64,000 bases of DNA, taken from Rhizocola hellebori (lineage in GTDB: Bacteria > Actinomycetota > Actinomycetes > Mycobacteriales > Micromonosporaceae). This document shows, in pieces, positions 7,197 through 15,993 of the stretch (the stretch's first letter is position 1; every line of letters begins with the position of its first letter). The translations under genes and the position numbers were made by a program. The stretch covers positions 62,001 to 126,000 of the forward strand of contig NZ_BONY01000004.1 in the NCBI RefSeq assembly GCF_016862955.1, in the 5' to 3' direction. Below the pieces are notes generated by a model that was not told the DNA's origin, ran no database searches, and saw nothing but the letters and a program-made list of their open reading frames with translations.

Positions 7197-9968
7197 TCAC
7201 TCAATGGCGGTTGGTGGATGTTGTTTATCGAGCTTGGTGAGCTGGGCGCGGATGTTGGGGACACTGGTCTCGATGTCTTCTGTGTGGTCGGTGCCGAGGC
7301 TGGTGAGGATGTCCAGGGCATGTTGCCAGTGTCGGCGGGCTCGGTCGTGGTCGTTGAGGGCGTGGTGGGCGTGGGCTAGGCCGTCGTGGGCGCGGGCTTG
7401 ATCGTCTGGCTGGTTGAGGTCGGTCGCGTACCGTAGCGCCTGTTCGTGGTGGGTAAGTGCGAGGTCGGGGTGACCGGTGGCGTGATGCAGGCGGCCAAGG
7501 CCCTGTAGGGCTTCGTATTGCCAGTTGTCGCTGCCGAGCTCACGGGCGAGGTTGTATGCCTGCTGGTAGCAGTTGGCGGCTTCGCTGTAACGGCCCAGCA
7601 TGCGGTGGACAAGGCCGTGACCGTTCAGCGCGTTCAGCTCGCCGTTGCGGTTGCCGATAGCTTGGGCGATCTGCAACGCCCGCCCGTAGTAGTCGCCGGC
7701 CAGTTCATGCAGGCCTAGCGTCCAGTGGATGTGGCCGAGACCGTTCAGCGCGGACAGTTCGCCGATGCGGTTGCCGTTGTCCTGGGCGATCTGCAACGCC
7801 CGGCCGAAGTAGTCCGCGGCCTGCTCATGGTGGCCCAGCATCCAGTGGATGTGGCCGAGACCGTTCAGCGCGGAGAGTTCGCCGCCGCGGTCGCCGATGT
7901 CGTGGGCGATCTGCAGCGCCTGGCTGAAGCGGTCGCCGGCCTGCTGATGGCGGCCCAACATCGCGTGGACTTCGCCGAGACCGTGCAGCGCGGCCCGTTC
8001 GCCGTCGCGGTCGCCGATGTCGTGGGCGATCTGCAGCGCCCGCCCGTAATGGTTGCCGGCCTGCTCGTGGCGGCCCAGCATCCGGTGGACATAGCCGAGA
8101 CCGTTCAGGGCGGTGAGTTCGCCGCCGCGGTCGCCGATGTCGTCGGCGATCTGCAACGCCCTTCCATAGTGGCCGCTGGCCAGGTCATAGCTGCCCTGCA
8201 TCCGGTGGGCTTGGCCGAGGCTGTTCAGTGCGTTCATCTCGGCTGGGTGGTTGCCGTGGTGACGGGCCAGGTGCAGGGCGTGCTGGTGCAGTGTTTCCGC
8301 ATCGCGGTAGGGCCCACGCGTACGCAGATGGCGGTCCAGGGTGGCTGATAGCTGCCAGGTGTGTTCGGGCCATCCATGCTCGGCGACGGTAAGCAGATTG
8401 GCCAATTCGGTGTCCAGCCACAGTTCGGCTTGCTTCTGCTCAGCCAGGTCTGGTGTGGGGGTGTTGGCAGCTGGGATCGTGGGGCCGCGGTGCCGGGCGT
8501 GGGGGCGGGCCAGGTTCATGGCGGTCGCGGTGGTGGCCACGTAGAAGTCGAACAGGCGGGTCAGAGCTGCGCGGCGTTGCGATGGATTGTCTTGGTCGTC
8601 AGCCCGGCTCGCGGCATAGGCACGTACCAGGTCGTGGAAGCTATATCGGCCTGGGGTGGCCTGCTGCAGCAGGTGATCGCGGCACAGGTGCTCGAGCATC
8701 GTGCCGGCGGTGGGCGGGTCTGTGTCGGTCAGGGCGGCGGCGGCATATGCGTCGAAGTCTTGACCGGGGTGCAGGGCCGCCATACGCAGCACGCGCTGCA
8801 GGTCGGTGGGCAAGTGTTGGTAGGACAGGTTGAGGGCAAGTTCCACACCGCTTTCCAACCGGCGGCGGGTGTGGCGATCGTCGAGCCGGTCGGCGTGATC
8901 TGTCAATGTCCAGCCCGGTGTGTTCCGGATGTGCCCGGTGACCAGTCCCAGGGCCAAAGGTAGGTAGCCGCAGCGGCCGGCGATGCGGGCCGCAGCCTGC
9001 GGATGCGCGCCGACGGGAACCTCGGGTACGGCAGCGGTGAGGAACGCTATGGCCTCGTCGGGGGTGAACACGTCCACGGTGAGGTGGATCGCCGATGGCA
9101 GGTCGGTGAGGCTGCGCCGGCTGGTGACCAATGTCAAACACCCCGGCGTTTGTGGGAGCAGGGGCCGGATCTGCTCGGCGTCAGCGGCGTTGTCCAACAC
9201 GACCAGCGTGCTGGTGCCTGCCAACCGGTCACGGTAGGCCGCGGTGCGGGCGGGCAGATCGTGGGGGATCTGCTGCCCGGGTACCCCGAGCAGGCGCAGG
9301 AACCCGTCGAGGACGGCGGCCGGGTCGGCCGGTGGCTGTGCCGGGTCGGGATAAAACCCCCGCAGGTTGACAAACAACACCCGATCAAATGCCTTCTTGC
9401 GGGTGAACAGATGCCCGGCGCGGACGGCCAGCTGGGTTTTGCCGACCCCGGCCATCCCGGCTATCGCGGTGATCACCACCGCCTCGCCGTGCTGCCGCGC
9501 GTGGTGAAGGGCCTGGCGGAGTTGTTCCAGCTCGATGGTGCGGCCGGTGAATTCGGCCAGATCCTGTGGAAGCCGGTCCTGGACTCGGACTTGCGACGCG
9601 GCCTCGATCTCGCCGCCGATGACCCGCAGCGCCTGGCGCCACTGGGTCACATACCCCACGTCCGGATGCAGCGCCTGCACCACCGCGACGACCAGGTGGG
9701 GGTTCAACCGCCGCCGACCGATCTCAAAACAACGCACCACAGTTGTCTTGCTCGCCAGCTCAGCCGACGGACGGCCAGCCGCGCCCCACACCGCGTTGAT
9801 CCGGTCAGTGATCCGCTCGTAGGACGGGTCGCCTGCCCACACCTTCAACAGCCGTAACCGCTGCACCAGGTCATCCAGGGTGCCGGCCTGGCCAGGATCA
9901 GGCGGCACCGCAAACCTTTCGACCGCTGGGTTGACCGGTTCCCGTGAGGACGGCACGGCTTCCCCCAA
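7197..9968 (-). CDS. NB-ARC/TPR STAND regulator (bacterial NLR-like)
   Basis: A 923-residue protein. Residues 30-115 form a helical DNA-binding-like N-terminal domain (LVQRLRLLKVWAGDPSY onward) common in actinobacterial STAND proteins. The NB-ARC ATPase follows with Walker A GMAGVGKTQ (171-179), Walker B LVVLDNAAD (about 255-263), a TSR sensor motif (282-284) and a CGYLPLAL GLPL-like motif. From about residue 540 to the end are TPR units of exactly 40 residues, several nearly identical. STAND proteins bind a ligand or partner through the repeats, exchange ADP for ATP and oligomerise. No effector such as a nuclease or protease is fused, so it may be a transcription regulator, or an NLR-type sensor with an unknown output. 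The gene stands alone; no operon partner is visible. Confidence 0.85.
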   Translation of the reverse strand: MGEAVPSSREPVNPAVERFAVPPDPGQAGTLDDLVQRLRLLKVWAGDPSYERITDRINAVWGAAGRPSAELASKTTVVRCFEIGRRRLNPHLVVAVVQALHPDVGYVTQWRQALRVIGGEIEAASQVRVQDRLPQDLAEFTGRTIELEQLRQALHHARQHGEAVVITAIAGMAGVGKTQLAVRAGHLFTRKKAFDRVLFVNLRGFYPDPAQPPADPAAVLDGFLRLLGVPGQQIPHDLPARTAAYRDRLAGTSTLVVLDNAADAEQIRPLLPQTPGCLTLVTSRRSLTDLPSAIHLTVDVFTPDEAIAFLTAAVPEVPVGAHPQAAARIAGRCGYLPLALGLVTGHIRNTPGWTLTDHADRLDDRHTRRRLESGVELALNLSYQHLPTDLQRVLRMAALHPGQDFDAYAAAALTDTDPPTAGTMLEHLCRDHLLQQATPGRYSFHDLVRAYAASRADDQDNPSQRRAALTRLFDFYVATTATAMNLARPHARHRGPTIPAANTPTPDLAEQKQAELWLDTELANLLTVAEHGWPEHTWQLSATLDRHLRTRGPYRDAETLHQHALHLARHHGNHPAEMNALNSLGQAHRMQGSYDLASGHYGRALQIADDIGDRGGELTALNGLGYVHRMLGRHEQAGNHYGRALQIAHDIGDRDGERAALHGLGEVHAMLGRHQQAGDRFSQALQIAHDIGDRGGELSALNGLGHIHWMLGHHEQAADYFGRALQIAQDNGNRIGELSALNGLGHIHWTLGLHELAGDYYGRALQIAQAIGNRNGELNALNGHGLVHRMLGRYSEAANCYQQAYNLARELGSDNWQYEALQGLGRLHHATGHPDLALTHHEQALRYATDLNQPDDQARAHDGLAHAHHALNDHDRARRHWQHALDILTSLGTDHTEDIETSVPNIRAQLTKLDKQHPPTAIE
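7561..8240 (-). repeat. tandem 120-bp repeats coding for TPR units
   Basis: Between 7561 and about 8240 the DNA repeats with a period of exactly 120 bases (40 codons). The block starting with a CCGTTCA-like sequence recurs at 7621, 7741, 7861, 7981 and 8101. Copies differ in only a few positions each, so the similarity is at DNA level, pointing to recent duplication or gene conversion. Repeat number probably changes between strains. Confidence 0.85.
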
Positions 9969-10079
9969 AGCCTCGGATCAATACCTCGGACGCGGCTAAG
10001 GCTACCGACCAACCACCGTGCCGGTCTGCCCCGCGACGCTGCACCGCCGAGAAAATTGCCGCATTCGCCGGGCCACGAC

Positions 10080-10450
10080 CTACTTCGAGCTCGACGAGAT
10101 CGCCGACCTGATCGGCCGCCCTCGAACCGGATTTTTGAACCGTTCGAGCATGTCAGCGACGCCGCCAGTGACCTGGCGTCCATCGAAGATCTCGCTCGTC
10201 GGCATGAAGCACAGGATGTCGGTCCCGTCGGCGACGGCCTCGTCTTGGACTGCGACAGTCTGTTCAGCAGTCTCGCCGACGGCGATGTGCGCGGCGGGGA
10301 CATGCCACACGCCCGGCTACTCGGATGCGGTGCGAGTGCGCTGGCGCACCAGAATGTGCCCCGCGCGGTTCACCAGCAGCATCGCTGCCATCCGGGCGGT
10401 CAGGCCAGATTTCCGGCGGCGGGGGTAGGCGTTGATTGGATGCCGAACTT
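10080..10450 (-). pseudogene. degenerate Nudix-hydrolase-like fragment
   Basis: On the minus strand the frame reads AAMLLVNRAGHILVRQRT, then a TAG stop, then PGVWHVPAAHIAVGETAEQ. This matches the start and the PGG..GE lead of a Nudix fold, but the RExxEE core of the Nudix box is not conserved (VAVQDEAV) and the remaining residues down to about 10080 are not recognisable as Nudix. A nonsense codon and a decayed catalytic box indicate a dead gene. The assignment is tentative. Confidence 0.35.
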
Positions 10451-10699
10451 TTCGATCACAAACCGCCAGAACAGCGGGACGCCGTCATCGAGCGGCCGAA
10501 TGACGGCCCGCGTGAATGATCGACGCCGAAGTAACGGAGCAGGATGGTCCGGCGGCGTCGACGTCTACAACGAACCAACGCGTTGCTGGACCCAACATGG
10601 TTTGATCATCTTTGGTCAGCTGACGCGGATCCACTTGCGCCTTCCTGTGACGGCCGACGGGGTGACCCAAACCGAGCCGGCTAAGGCCACCCCATTGTT

Positions 10700-11920
10700 C
10701 TACGGGATTACCTCGACGTAGAACGGGTCAGCGACGCCGCCGACATCCAAGATCCGGTTGTTCCAGTAGAAGGTGCCGAGTTTGACGCCGGCCTGTTCGT
10801 TCTGCCAGCTCGGTATCATTGCTCGGCTGAAGTTGCCTCCCGACATATAAGCGCCCTCATAGGTCGACTTGAAGGGATACTCGTCACACTGTGTACCTGG
10901 CGGGCGTGGCTCCGACGGTGGACAGGCGAGCAGCGTGTTCGCGTTAATTGACGGCGCATCCGTCAGTCGGTGCAACGGTGTGGTTCCTGGAGCACCGGGC
11001 AGGCCCCGTACTGTTTGGGCATAAGTAACATGGTTGGCGTAATCTGGCCACAAGCTCTGTGAGTATTGCAGGACCGGATGAAAGTCGGTAAAAACGCAGC
11101 CCGCATTTGGACCGAGGTAGGACATCCAGTCGCATCGGATATCTCTGAGCGCTATCCAATGGTCCGTCGATGGCGCGCCCGGCATAGAGAACCAGAAGAT
11201 CAGGGTGTTCTCCACGTGAGTCACACCGTTGTACGGCACGTTGCTCTTGTTGGTCTGCTGTCCCTCGGCCGGAGTGTTCGTAATGGAGATGGGATAGGGC
11301 TGGATTCCCTGATCATCGATGATCTGACAGTCGTAGGTGGCATCCACGCACCACCAGAAGCCGGCGACCGTGATGCCGCTGATGTCGCCCGCCTGACCGG
11401 TCTTCTTGATGCTGGCGGTATTGAGCATGTAGGCGCTCGTCGCTGTCGTCATGGTGTGCATCTCGATTTTCCAAAACATCGTTCCCACGATGTACGGTTC
11501 GCCGTTCGATGCCCACGCGATTTTGTTTACTTGGCCGGATAGCCAGCCACACATGTCGTATCTGAAAGCCTTGAACCCAGCAGCCATCCCGACACATTCG
11601 GCGGGAAGCGAGTTCAATGAGGGGCCTTGCTCGCCAGTCTTTCCTGTGCCCTTGGCATCGGTGGATACGCATAGTGCACTGGTGTATCCCTGAGCCAGGG
11701 CATTGGCCTTCCGCTGGTTACAGTCGGGCTGCCCGCTCTTCGTGGCAGCCATCGTGGCGGCGGCCCGCTCGGCGAGATTGACGCGCGGTGCCTTACCGGT
11801 CTCACCGACCTTGGCGGCAGCCGGACTGGCCACCGCGATAAGCCCTGTCACGACAGTCACCGCCAGCGCGCGAAAGAACCTTCCACGCGTCTGTCTACTT
11901 GCCAACCCCAAGATCGTCAC
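10700..11920 (-). CDS. secreted protein with a C-terminal NucA/NucB-type DNase domain
   Basis: A 406-residue protein. The GTG at 11920 is chosen because AAGGAG lies six bases upstream and an N-terminal signal peptide follows directly (basic stretch, then ALAVTVVTGLIAVASPAAA). The C-terminal 100 residues contain LHRLTD and the hallmark CDEYPFKSTYEGA (Cys345 on), then FSRAMIPSWQNEQAG and DPFYVEV, as in actinobacterial DNase_NucA_NucB (PF14040) proteins. The 250 residues between the signal and the nuclease are Cys- and Trp-rich and unfamiliar. Family knowledge suggests an extracellular endonuclease used for DNA scavenging or competition. No inhibitor gene is adjacent. Confidence 0.75.
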   Translation of the reverse strand: MTILGLASRQTRGRFFRALAVTVVTGLIAVASPAAAKVGETGKAPRVNLAERAAATMAATKSGQPDCNQRKANALAQGYTSALCVSTDAKGTGKTGEQGPSLNSLPAECVGMAAGFKAFRYDMCGWLSGQVNKIAWASNGEPYIVGTMFWKIEMHTMTTATSAYMLNTASIKKTGQAGDISGITVAGFWWCVDATYDCQIIDDQGIQPYPISITNTPAEGQQTNKSNVPYNGVTHVENTLIFWFSMPGAPSTDHWIALRDIRCDWMSYLGPNAGCVFTDFHPVLQYSQSLWPDYANHVTYAQTVRGLPGAPGTTPLHRLTDAPSINANTLLACPPSEPRPPGTQCDEYPFKSTYEGAYMSGGNFSRAMIPSWQNEQAGVKLGTFYWNNRILDVGGVADPFYVEVIP

Positions 11921-12340
11921 ATTTTCTCCTTCGGAAAGCTTGCATTGATTGATGCAAATCTCACGAGTGCAATTGACATCCGGTCTGTCAGACTGCTCGC
12001 TGATGCACACATTTGGATGTGGACCATTTTCACTGGGTCGGCAGCCACCTCGGCTAACAGCTGCCGCTGACGTGGCGGGCAGAACTATTGCCGCGAAGAG
12101 AGTTGGTGCCGTGGGCCAGCATTCTCCTCATAGGCCTCCCTTTTGAGAGACGTGGTTCGATGTGCCGCGTTCAGCGTGCGAGGCGGCAACGCGTACACGA
12201 CGAAATGGACTGGCAACTTGCCTACTGGCCGCGCCTCCTTAAGGTGGGGTACTTATCTGCCTGCCGCCGACTATCCCGAGTGGATGGATACGGCGGGGGA
12301 ATCCGGGCCGAATCGGAACGGCCGTGAAGGCCCGGCACTC
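11921..12340. other. intergenic region, no gene seen
   Basis: This stretch lies upstream of the secreted nuclease (its promoter must lie here, read to the left) and before the ISL3 remnant. I see no recognisable protein or RNA gene. Confidence 0.4.
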
Positions 12341-12840
12341 GCGTGTGGAGGATGGCGTCACGTGCAGACAACTGGCCGACGCGGGACGCTCGAGTGGCTT
12401 GCGGTGGCTTGGACGGGCCAGCAGGTCCCCGGCTGGCCGACAAGCTCGCGGTGCCGGTGCACCCGTCCGGCCGATCCACAGGATCCCCGCACCGCGGCAG
12501 CCAGCTCCGCGAGTGTTGGGCGTCGACGACTTCGCCGTCCGCAAGGGCCACACCTGCAACACCCTTCTGGTCGACATCGAGACCTCGCTTCCGGTGGATG
12601 TGCTCCCGGACCGCGACGCTGACACGCTCGCCGCGTGGCTGACCGCCCCATCCCGGCGTTGACATGGATCTGCCGCGACCGGGCTGCCTACTTCGCTGAC
12701 GGTGCCTCACGGGCGGCGGAAACGCGATCCAGGTACCGACCGATGGCATTTGATCCACAACGTATGCAAGGCGGTCGAGTGTGCGTTCAACGGCGACGCA
12801 AGCATCTGCGCCCAGATCCGCCGAAGCTGCAGATAACGCC
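12341..12840 (+). pseudogene. ISL3-family transposase remnant with several frameshifts
   Basis: Successive plus frames give [19 protein letters not shown], then [19 protein letters not shown] and [18 protein letters not shown], then ICRDRAAYFADGAS. This is the typical DDE_Tnp_ISL3 order with the first catalytic Asp in GVDDFA and the second in CRDR. Frame changes occur near 12480-12500 and 12640-12655, and the C-terminal third with the catalytic Glu is missing. It abuts the IS21 end at 12851. Confidence 0.7.
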
Positions 12841-12850
12841 CACGGACACA

Positions 12851-13358
12851 TGTCAACGCTTCCCGAAAATTGATCACTCACGGATTCCTGAAAATTGCCC
12901 CCTGGGCGGTCATGCGTTGCTGGCGCGGTTCTCTTTGGCGAGGAGCTCGCGTCGTTGCCTGGTGCGGTAGGAGTCGTCGGCGAGGGTGAGCACCTCGGCG
13001 TGGTGGACGAGCCGGTCGATCATCGCGGCGGCGACTACTTCGTCTCCGAAGACCTCGCCCCAGCGGCCGAAGGGCAGGTTGGAGGTGACCATGATCGAGC
13101 CTTGCTCGTATCTGGACGCGATCAGCTGGAAGAACAGGTTCGCTGCATCCTGGTCGAACGGGATGTATCCGACTTCATCAATGATGATCAGTTTGTAGCG
13201 GCGTATCTTCTTCAATTCGGCGTCCAGGGCGTTGGCCTTGTGTGCCGTGCTGAGGCGGGTGATCCAGTTGCTGGCGGTGTCGAACAGCACCGAGTAGCCG
13301 GCTTGAGTGGCTTTGACACCCAGGCCGATGGCCAGGTGGGTTTTACCGATTCCGCTTG
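12851..13358 (-). mobile_element. partial IS21-family element (right end plus istB fragment)
   Basis: The end starts with TGTCA at 12851. Two near-identical 13-mers (TTCCCGAAAATTG at 12860-12872 and TTCCTGAAAATTG at 12885-12897) form the multiple terminal repeats typical of IS21 ends. The istB fragment runs up to 13358, where it breaks off. istA and the other end are absent. Confidence 0.65.
12910..13358 (-). pseudogene. istB: IstB-like ATPase of an IS21 element, N-terminally truncated
   Basis: The frame begins inside the Walker A region (SGIGKTHLAIGLG), then reads LFDTASNWITRL, a Walker B YKLIIIDEVGYIPF, QLIASRYEQGSIMVTSN and a normal C-terminus RRELLAKEN. The first 90 or so residues expected of IstB are missing because the element is cut at about 13358. 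IstB helps IstA choose the target site. With no istA present this copy cannot move. Confidence 0.8.
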
Positions 13359-13473
13359 TTATCCGAGGTGGAGCGAGTTTCTGCGTTCGTTTGCCCAGCT
13401 TGTGCCGGTGTTGATATGGCAGTGACAGGGTTTGCTAGGACGTTGAGCAGCGCGGCGTCCGTAGGATCGCGGC

Positions 13474-13902
13474 ATGCCCGATGACGAACGCGTGATCCGG
13501 TCAATGTTTGCCGGTCGGCTCCAGCCCATCTCGGTTCGTCGGCCGATGCCGTCGGTGCCGCGCCGGAGGTGGTCCGACGAGGATTGGGCGCGCATCCAGC
13601 TGGGTTACTGCTCCCGGGACATGGATGACAAGTGGGACGTCTTGGTCGAGGGAAATGTCGTCTTTCTGTATCGGAGCTGGACCGGTTACGGGATATTCGA
13701 GGCGACCTTCGCCCGGGTGGAGGAAGGCAGTTGGCGGATTACTGAAGCCGTGGTGGAGCGCGACCAGGAGCGTTATCGAAATGACGATGAGGAGTACGAC
13801 TGTGTGATCCTGGAACTGCTGCTTAGCAATGTCGTGCTCGGTGAGGCTGCGTTGGAGCTCCGTGCGAAGTTCGTGGAGTTGACGCGCAAAGCGTCGGGTT
13901 GA
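13474..13902 (+). CDS. conserved hypothetical acidic protein, 142 residues
   Basis: ATG at 13474 opens an intact frame between two dead elements. The protein is compact and acidic with a core WDVLVEGNVVFLYRSWTGYGIFEATFARV that looks like an antiparallel beta sheet, followed by RITEAVVERDQERYRNDDEEYD and a helical tail. The W-x-R-SWTG pattern occurs in small actinobacterial proteins without known function. Small size, acidity and isolation among mobile-element debris would suit an immunity or antitoxin-like protein, but this is only inference. Confidence 0.55.
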   Translation: MPDDERVIRSMFAGRLQPISVRRPMPSVPRRRWSDEDWARIQLGYCSRDMDDKWDVLVEGNVVFLYRSWTGYGIFEATFARVEEGSWRITEAVVERDQERYRNDDEEYDCVILELLLSNVVLGEAALELRAKFVELTRKASG

Positions 13903-13959
13903 TGTGAGGCTCCTGTTGGGCTGGCGCAGCTCGGCGCTGTGATTCGTGCTCAGTTTCGT

Positions 13960-14300
13960 CCGTTTGATGCCAGAGAAAATCATCCTGGCGAGGTGCCGGG
14001 ATGATCTTGTCTGGTCCAGCCGCGCCGGTGGAGTTCGCGGCGGAGGTCGAGGTGTTCGCCGTGGGTTTGTGCCAGGGCGGCTTCGAGGGCTTGGACTTTC
14101 TTGGCGATGCCGCGCTTTGAGCTGGCTGATCTGGGTGGTGAGCACCAGGACGAGGGTGTCGTTCTCGTTGGGTTGGATACGTTGGCCAGGTGCGGGTTGG
14201 GTTTGTGCGCGTAGGTGCTCGATGCGGCTGCGCAAGTCGGGGTGGTTGTAGAGGAAGGCGTGCGACACGCCTGCTTCTTCGAGCAACGCCGGCCAATCGG
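13960..14300 (-). pseudogene. DUF6262-type recombinase accessory protein remnant, frameshifted
   Basis: The minus strand reads LEEAGVSHAFLYNHPDLRSRIEHLR, as in the DUF6262/TnpC-like partners of Tn554-type tyrosine recombinases, then a coiled-coil region. Near 14115 the frame shifts: QISQLKAR continues in another frame as KKVQALEAALAQTHGEHL. No recombinase genes lie beside it. It marks a lost mobile element. Confidence 0.5.
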
Positions 14301-14431
14301 ATAGGCGGCGTCAGCTCCGGATCGGATTGACGGGCAAAGACAGTTGGACGATCGACGTGGCTCCGTGATGCCGCCGAGGGTATCGGTGGAGCGTTGTTTG
14401 GCGCCGAGCCAGCCGTGAGTGCCGTCGCAGT

Positions 14432-14647
14432 CTAGTCTTCGGGATGGGACCGATGCTTCGGCATGTTTCGCCTCTTTTCGCGCCAGCGCCACAACTCCAG
14501 GAACAACATCACCGCAGTTGCGGCCATGAAGCCGCCACCGAGTACTCGAGCAGCCACGTTATCAGGATGATTTGCGTAGAATATCCATGCCACGAAGAAC
14601 CCGGACGCCATGCTGATGACCCAGTTCTTTGCGCGAGCGTCAGGCAT
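14432..14647 (-). CDS. small two-helix membrane protein, 71 residues
   Basis: An ATG at 14647 opens a frame with two hydrophobic segments (VISMASGFFVAWIFYA and VLGGGFMAATAVMLFLELW) and a basic C-terminus. The frame is intact and the topology sensible, but there is no clear ribosome site and the family is unknown. Confidence 0.4.
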   Translation of the reverse strand: MPDARAKNWVISMASGFFVAWIFYANHPDNVAARVLGGGFMAATAVMLFLELWRWREKRRNMPKHRSHPED

Positions 14648-14821
14648 CAGCGGACGCGCCTACGCACTCTTCCACTGTATCCGTATCCATATAGCCATTT
14701 TGGACTGCCTCCCATAACCGTGGAGGTCGTTGTACAGGTCATTGACACCCATCCAAGACAGCGCAAGCAGCGCCGCGCCTTTCGCGGTCTTGCCTATCGG
14801 GCTCGTAAAACCGGGTTTAGG

Positions 14822-15545
14822 TTATGCGGCCTGCGTGTATTCGTTAATCAGCCCGCCGAGGATCGGGCGTCGCTGAATCCGTGCGGCGGTGAGGTCGATG
14901 ACTTGTGGTGGTGGGTTTGGTGGTTGCTGGCCCAGCGATCGGTGTGGCCGGTGGCCGTTGTAATGGGCGGTGTATTCGGTCGGGACGCTGGACAGATGCT
15001 GTTCGCCGACGATAGGCATCCGGTCGGTGCACTCGCGCCGCACCGTGCCGACCCAGCGTTCCGCGAAGGCGTTCACCCTTGGCGCCTGAGGTGGTGTGCG
15101 GAGAACGTCGATACCGGCGGCGGTGAACACCCTGTCGAACGCCGCGGTGAACTTCGCGTCCCGGTCACGCAGCAGGAACCGCAGCCAGCCGAAGCGTTGG
15201 TCCAGAGCCATTAGCGGATTGCGGGCTTGCTGCGCCACCCACGTGCCAGGGGGATGTGCGGTGACACCGGCGACGTGGACCTGCCGGGTAGCCAGTTCGA
15301 TGAAGAACAGCACGTAGATCCTTTTGAGGAACACCGTGTCGACCGTGAAGAAATCACAGGCCAGGATCGTGTGTGCCTGGGCAGTCAGGAACTGCCGCCA
15401 GGTAGGTCCGGCCCGGCGGGGTGCTGGGTCGACCCCGGCCTGGCTCAGGATCTTCCAGCCGGAACCGGCCCCGATGCCGACGCCCAGGTGGGATGTCAGA
15501 TCGGCAGTCAGCCGATGGGCGGGGCGTGCCTGAGCGACCACGCCG
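14822..15545 (-). pseudogene. rve-type (integrase core) transposase, 5'-truncated
   Basis: The recognisable protein runs from TSHLGVGIGAGSGWKILSQ through GPTWRQFLTAQA to the C-terminus. The catalytic triad is visible: Asp in ILACDFFTVDTV, Asp in LLRDRDAKFT, Glu in NAFAERWVGTV, with the typical YTAHYNGHRPHRSL tail. This family (IS481/IS3-like actinobacterial integrase-core proteins) normally has an HTH N-terminus of about 100 residues, which is missing beyond about 15545. The upstream open frame to 15931 shows no homology. Confidence 0.7.
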
Positions 15546-15757
15546 GACACGCTGCGAGCGCTCCGGTCTTCCGTGATGCCGCCATGACGTGACCATGACG
15601 GTGCTGAGGATCCTACGCGGGACAGTCCGACCGAAGGAGTCCTGTCATGGCAAAGTCCTATCTGGCAGAGCGTCTGACACCCATAGGCAGGTACCCGACA
15701 GGCGGCTGTGAGTCGAAGTACGCAGACGACGCTCGTGCGGAGCGCCCCAATGGGCGC

Positions 15758-15860
15758 ATGACTGTTGATATCCGGTTGTTGGGCGTGATTGAGCTGCACG
15801 TCGACTGTCGCGTGACCGGCATCGGTCATGCCCGGCAGAAGTGTGTGCTTATTGGCAAGG
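15758..15860 (+). pseudogene. N-terminal stub of a SARP-type regulator
   Basis: From the ATG at 15758 the frame reads VDIRLLGVIELHVD and GHARQKCVL. This is the start of the winged-helix DNA-binding domain of SARP/AfsR-type activators (usual form: IRLLGPVEV.VDG....GPAKQRCVL). After about 15860 the homology stops. The GAAGGAG at 15632-15638 serves an ATG at 15647 in the same frame, so a short fused peptide ending at 15997 could still be made. Confidence 0.5.
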
Positions 15861-15993
15861 GCAGCTGGTATGGGTACAACACCTTCGCTGCTGCATCCAC
15901 AGTGGACAGGTACACGTTCATTGAGCCGCAACAGATCCCTGAACCTATTGGTGTGTCTGCCAGCGGGCAGTCGACTGTCTGGGGGAGATTGTC

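Noticed and set aside
7561..8240. CRISPR array
   Set aside because: The 120-bp repeats adjoin without spacers and keep an open frame of TPR units.
10018..10721. Two plus-strand frames (136 and 221 residues)
   Set aside because: They are antisense to the Nudix-like remnant, lack domains and have Ser/Arg-rich shadow composition.
12222..12881. 219-residue minus-strand frame
   Set aside because: It lies antisense over the ISL3 transposase remnant and has no family match.
15546..15931. N-terminal extension of the rve transposase up to 15931
   Set aside because: The translated stretch is Cys/Ser-rich without homology and runs antisense over the SARP stub; the real protein is truncated near 15545.
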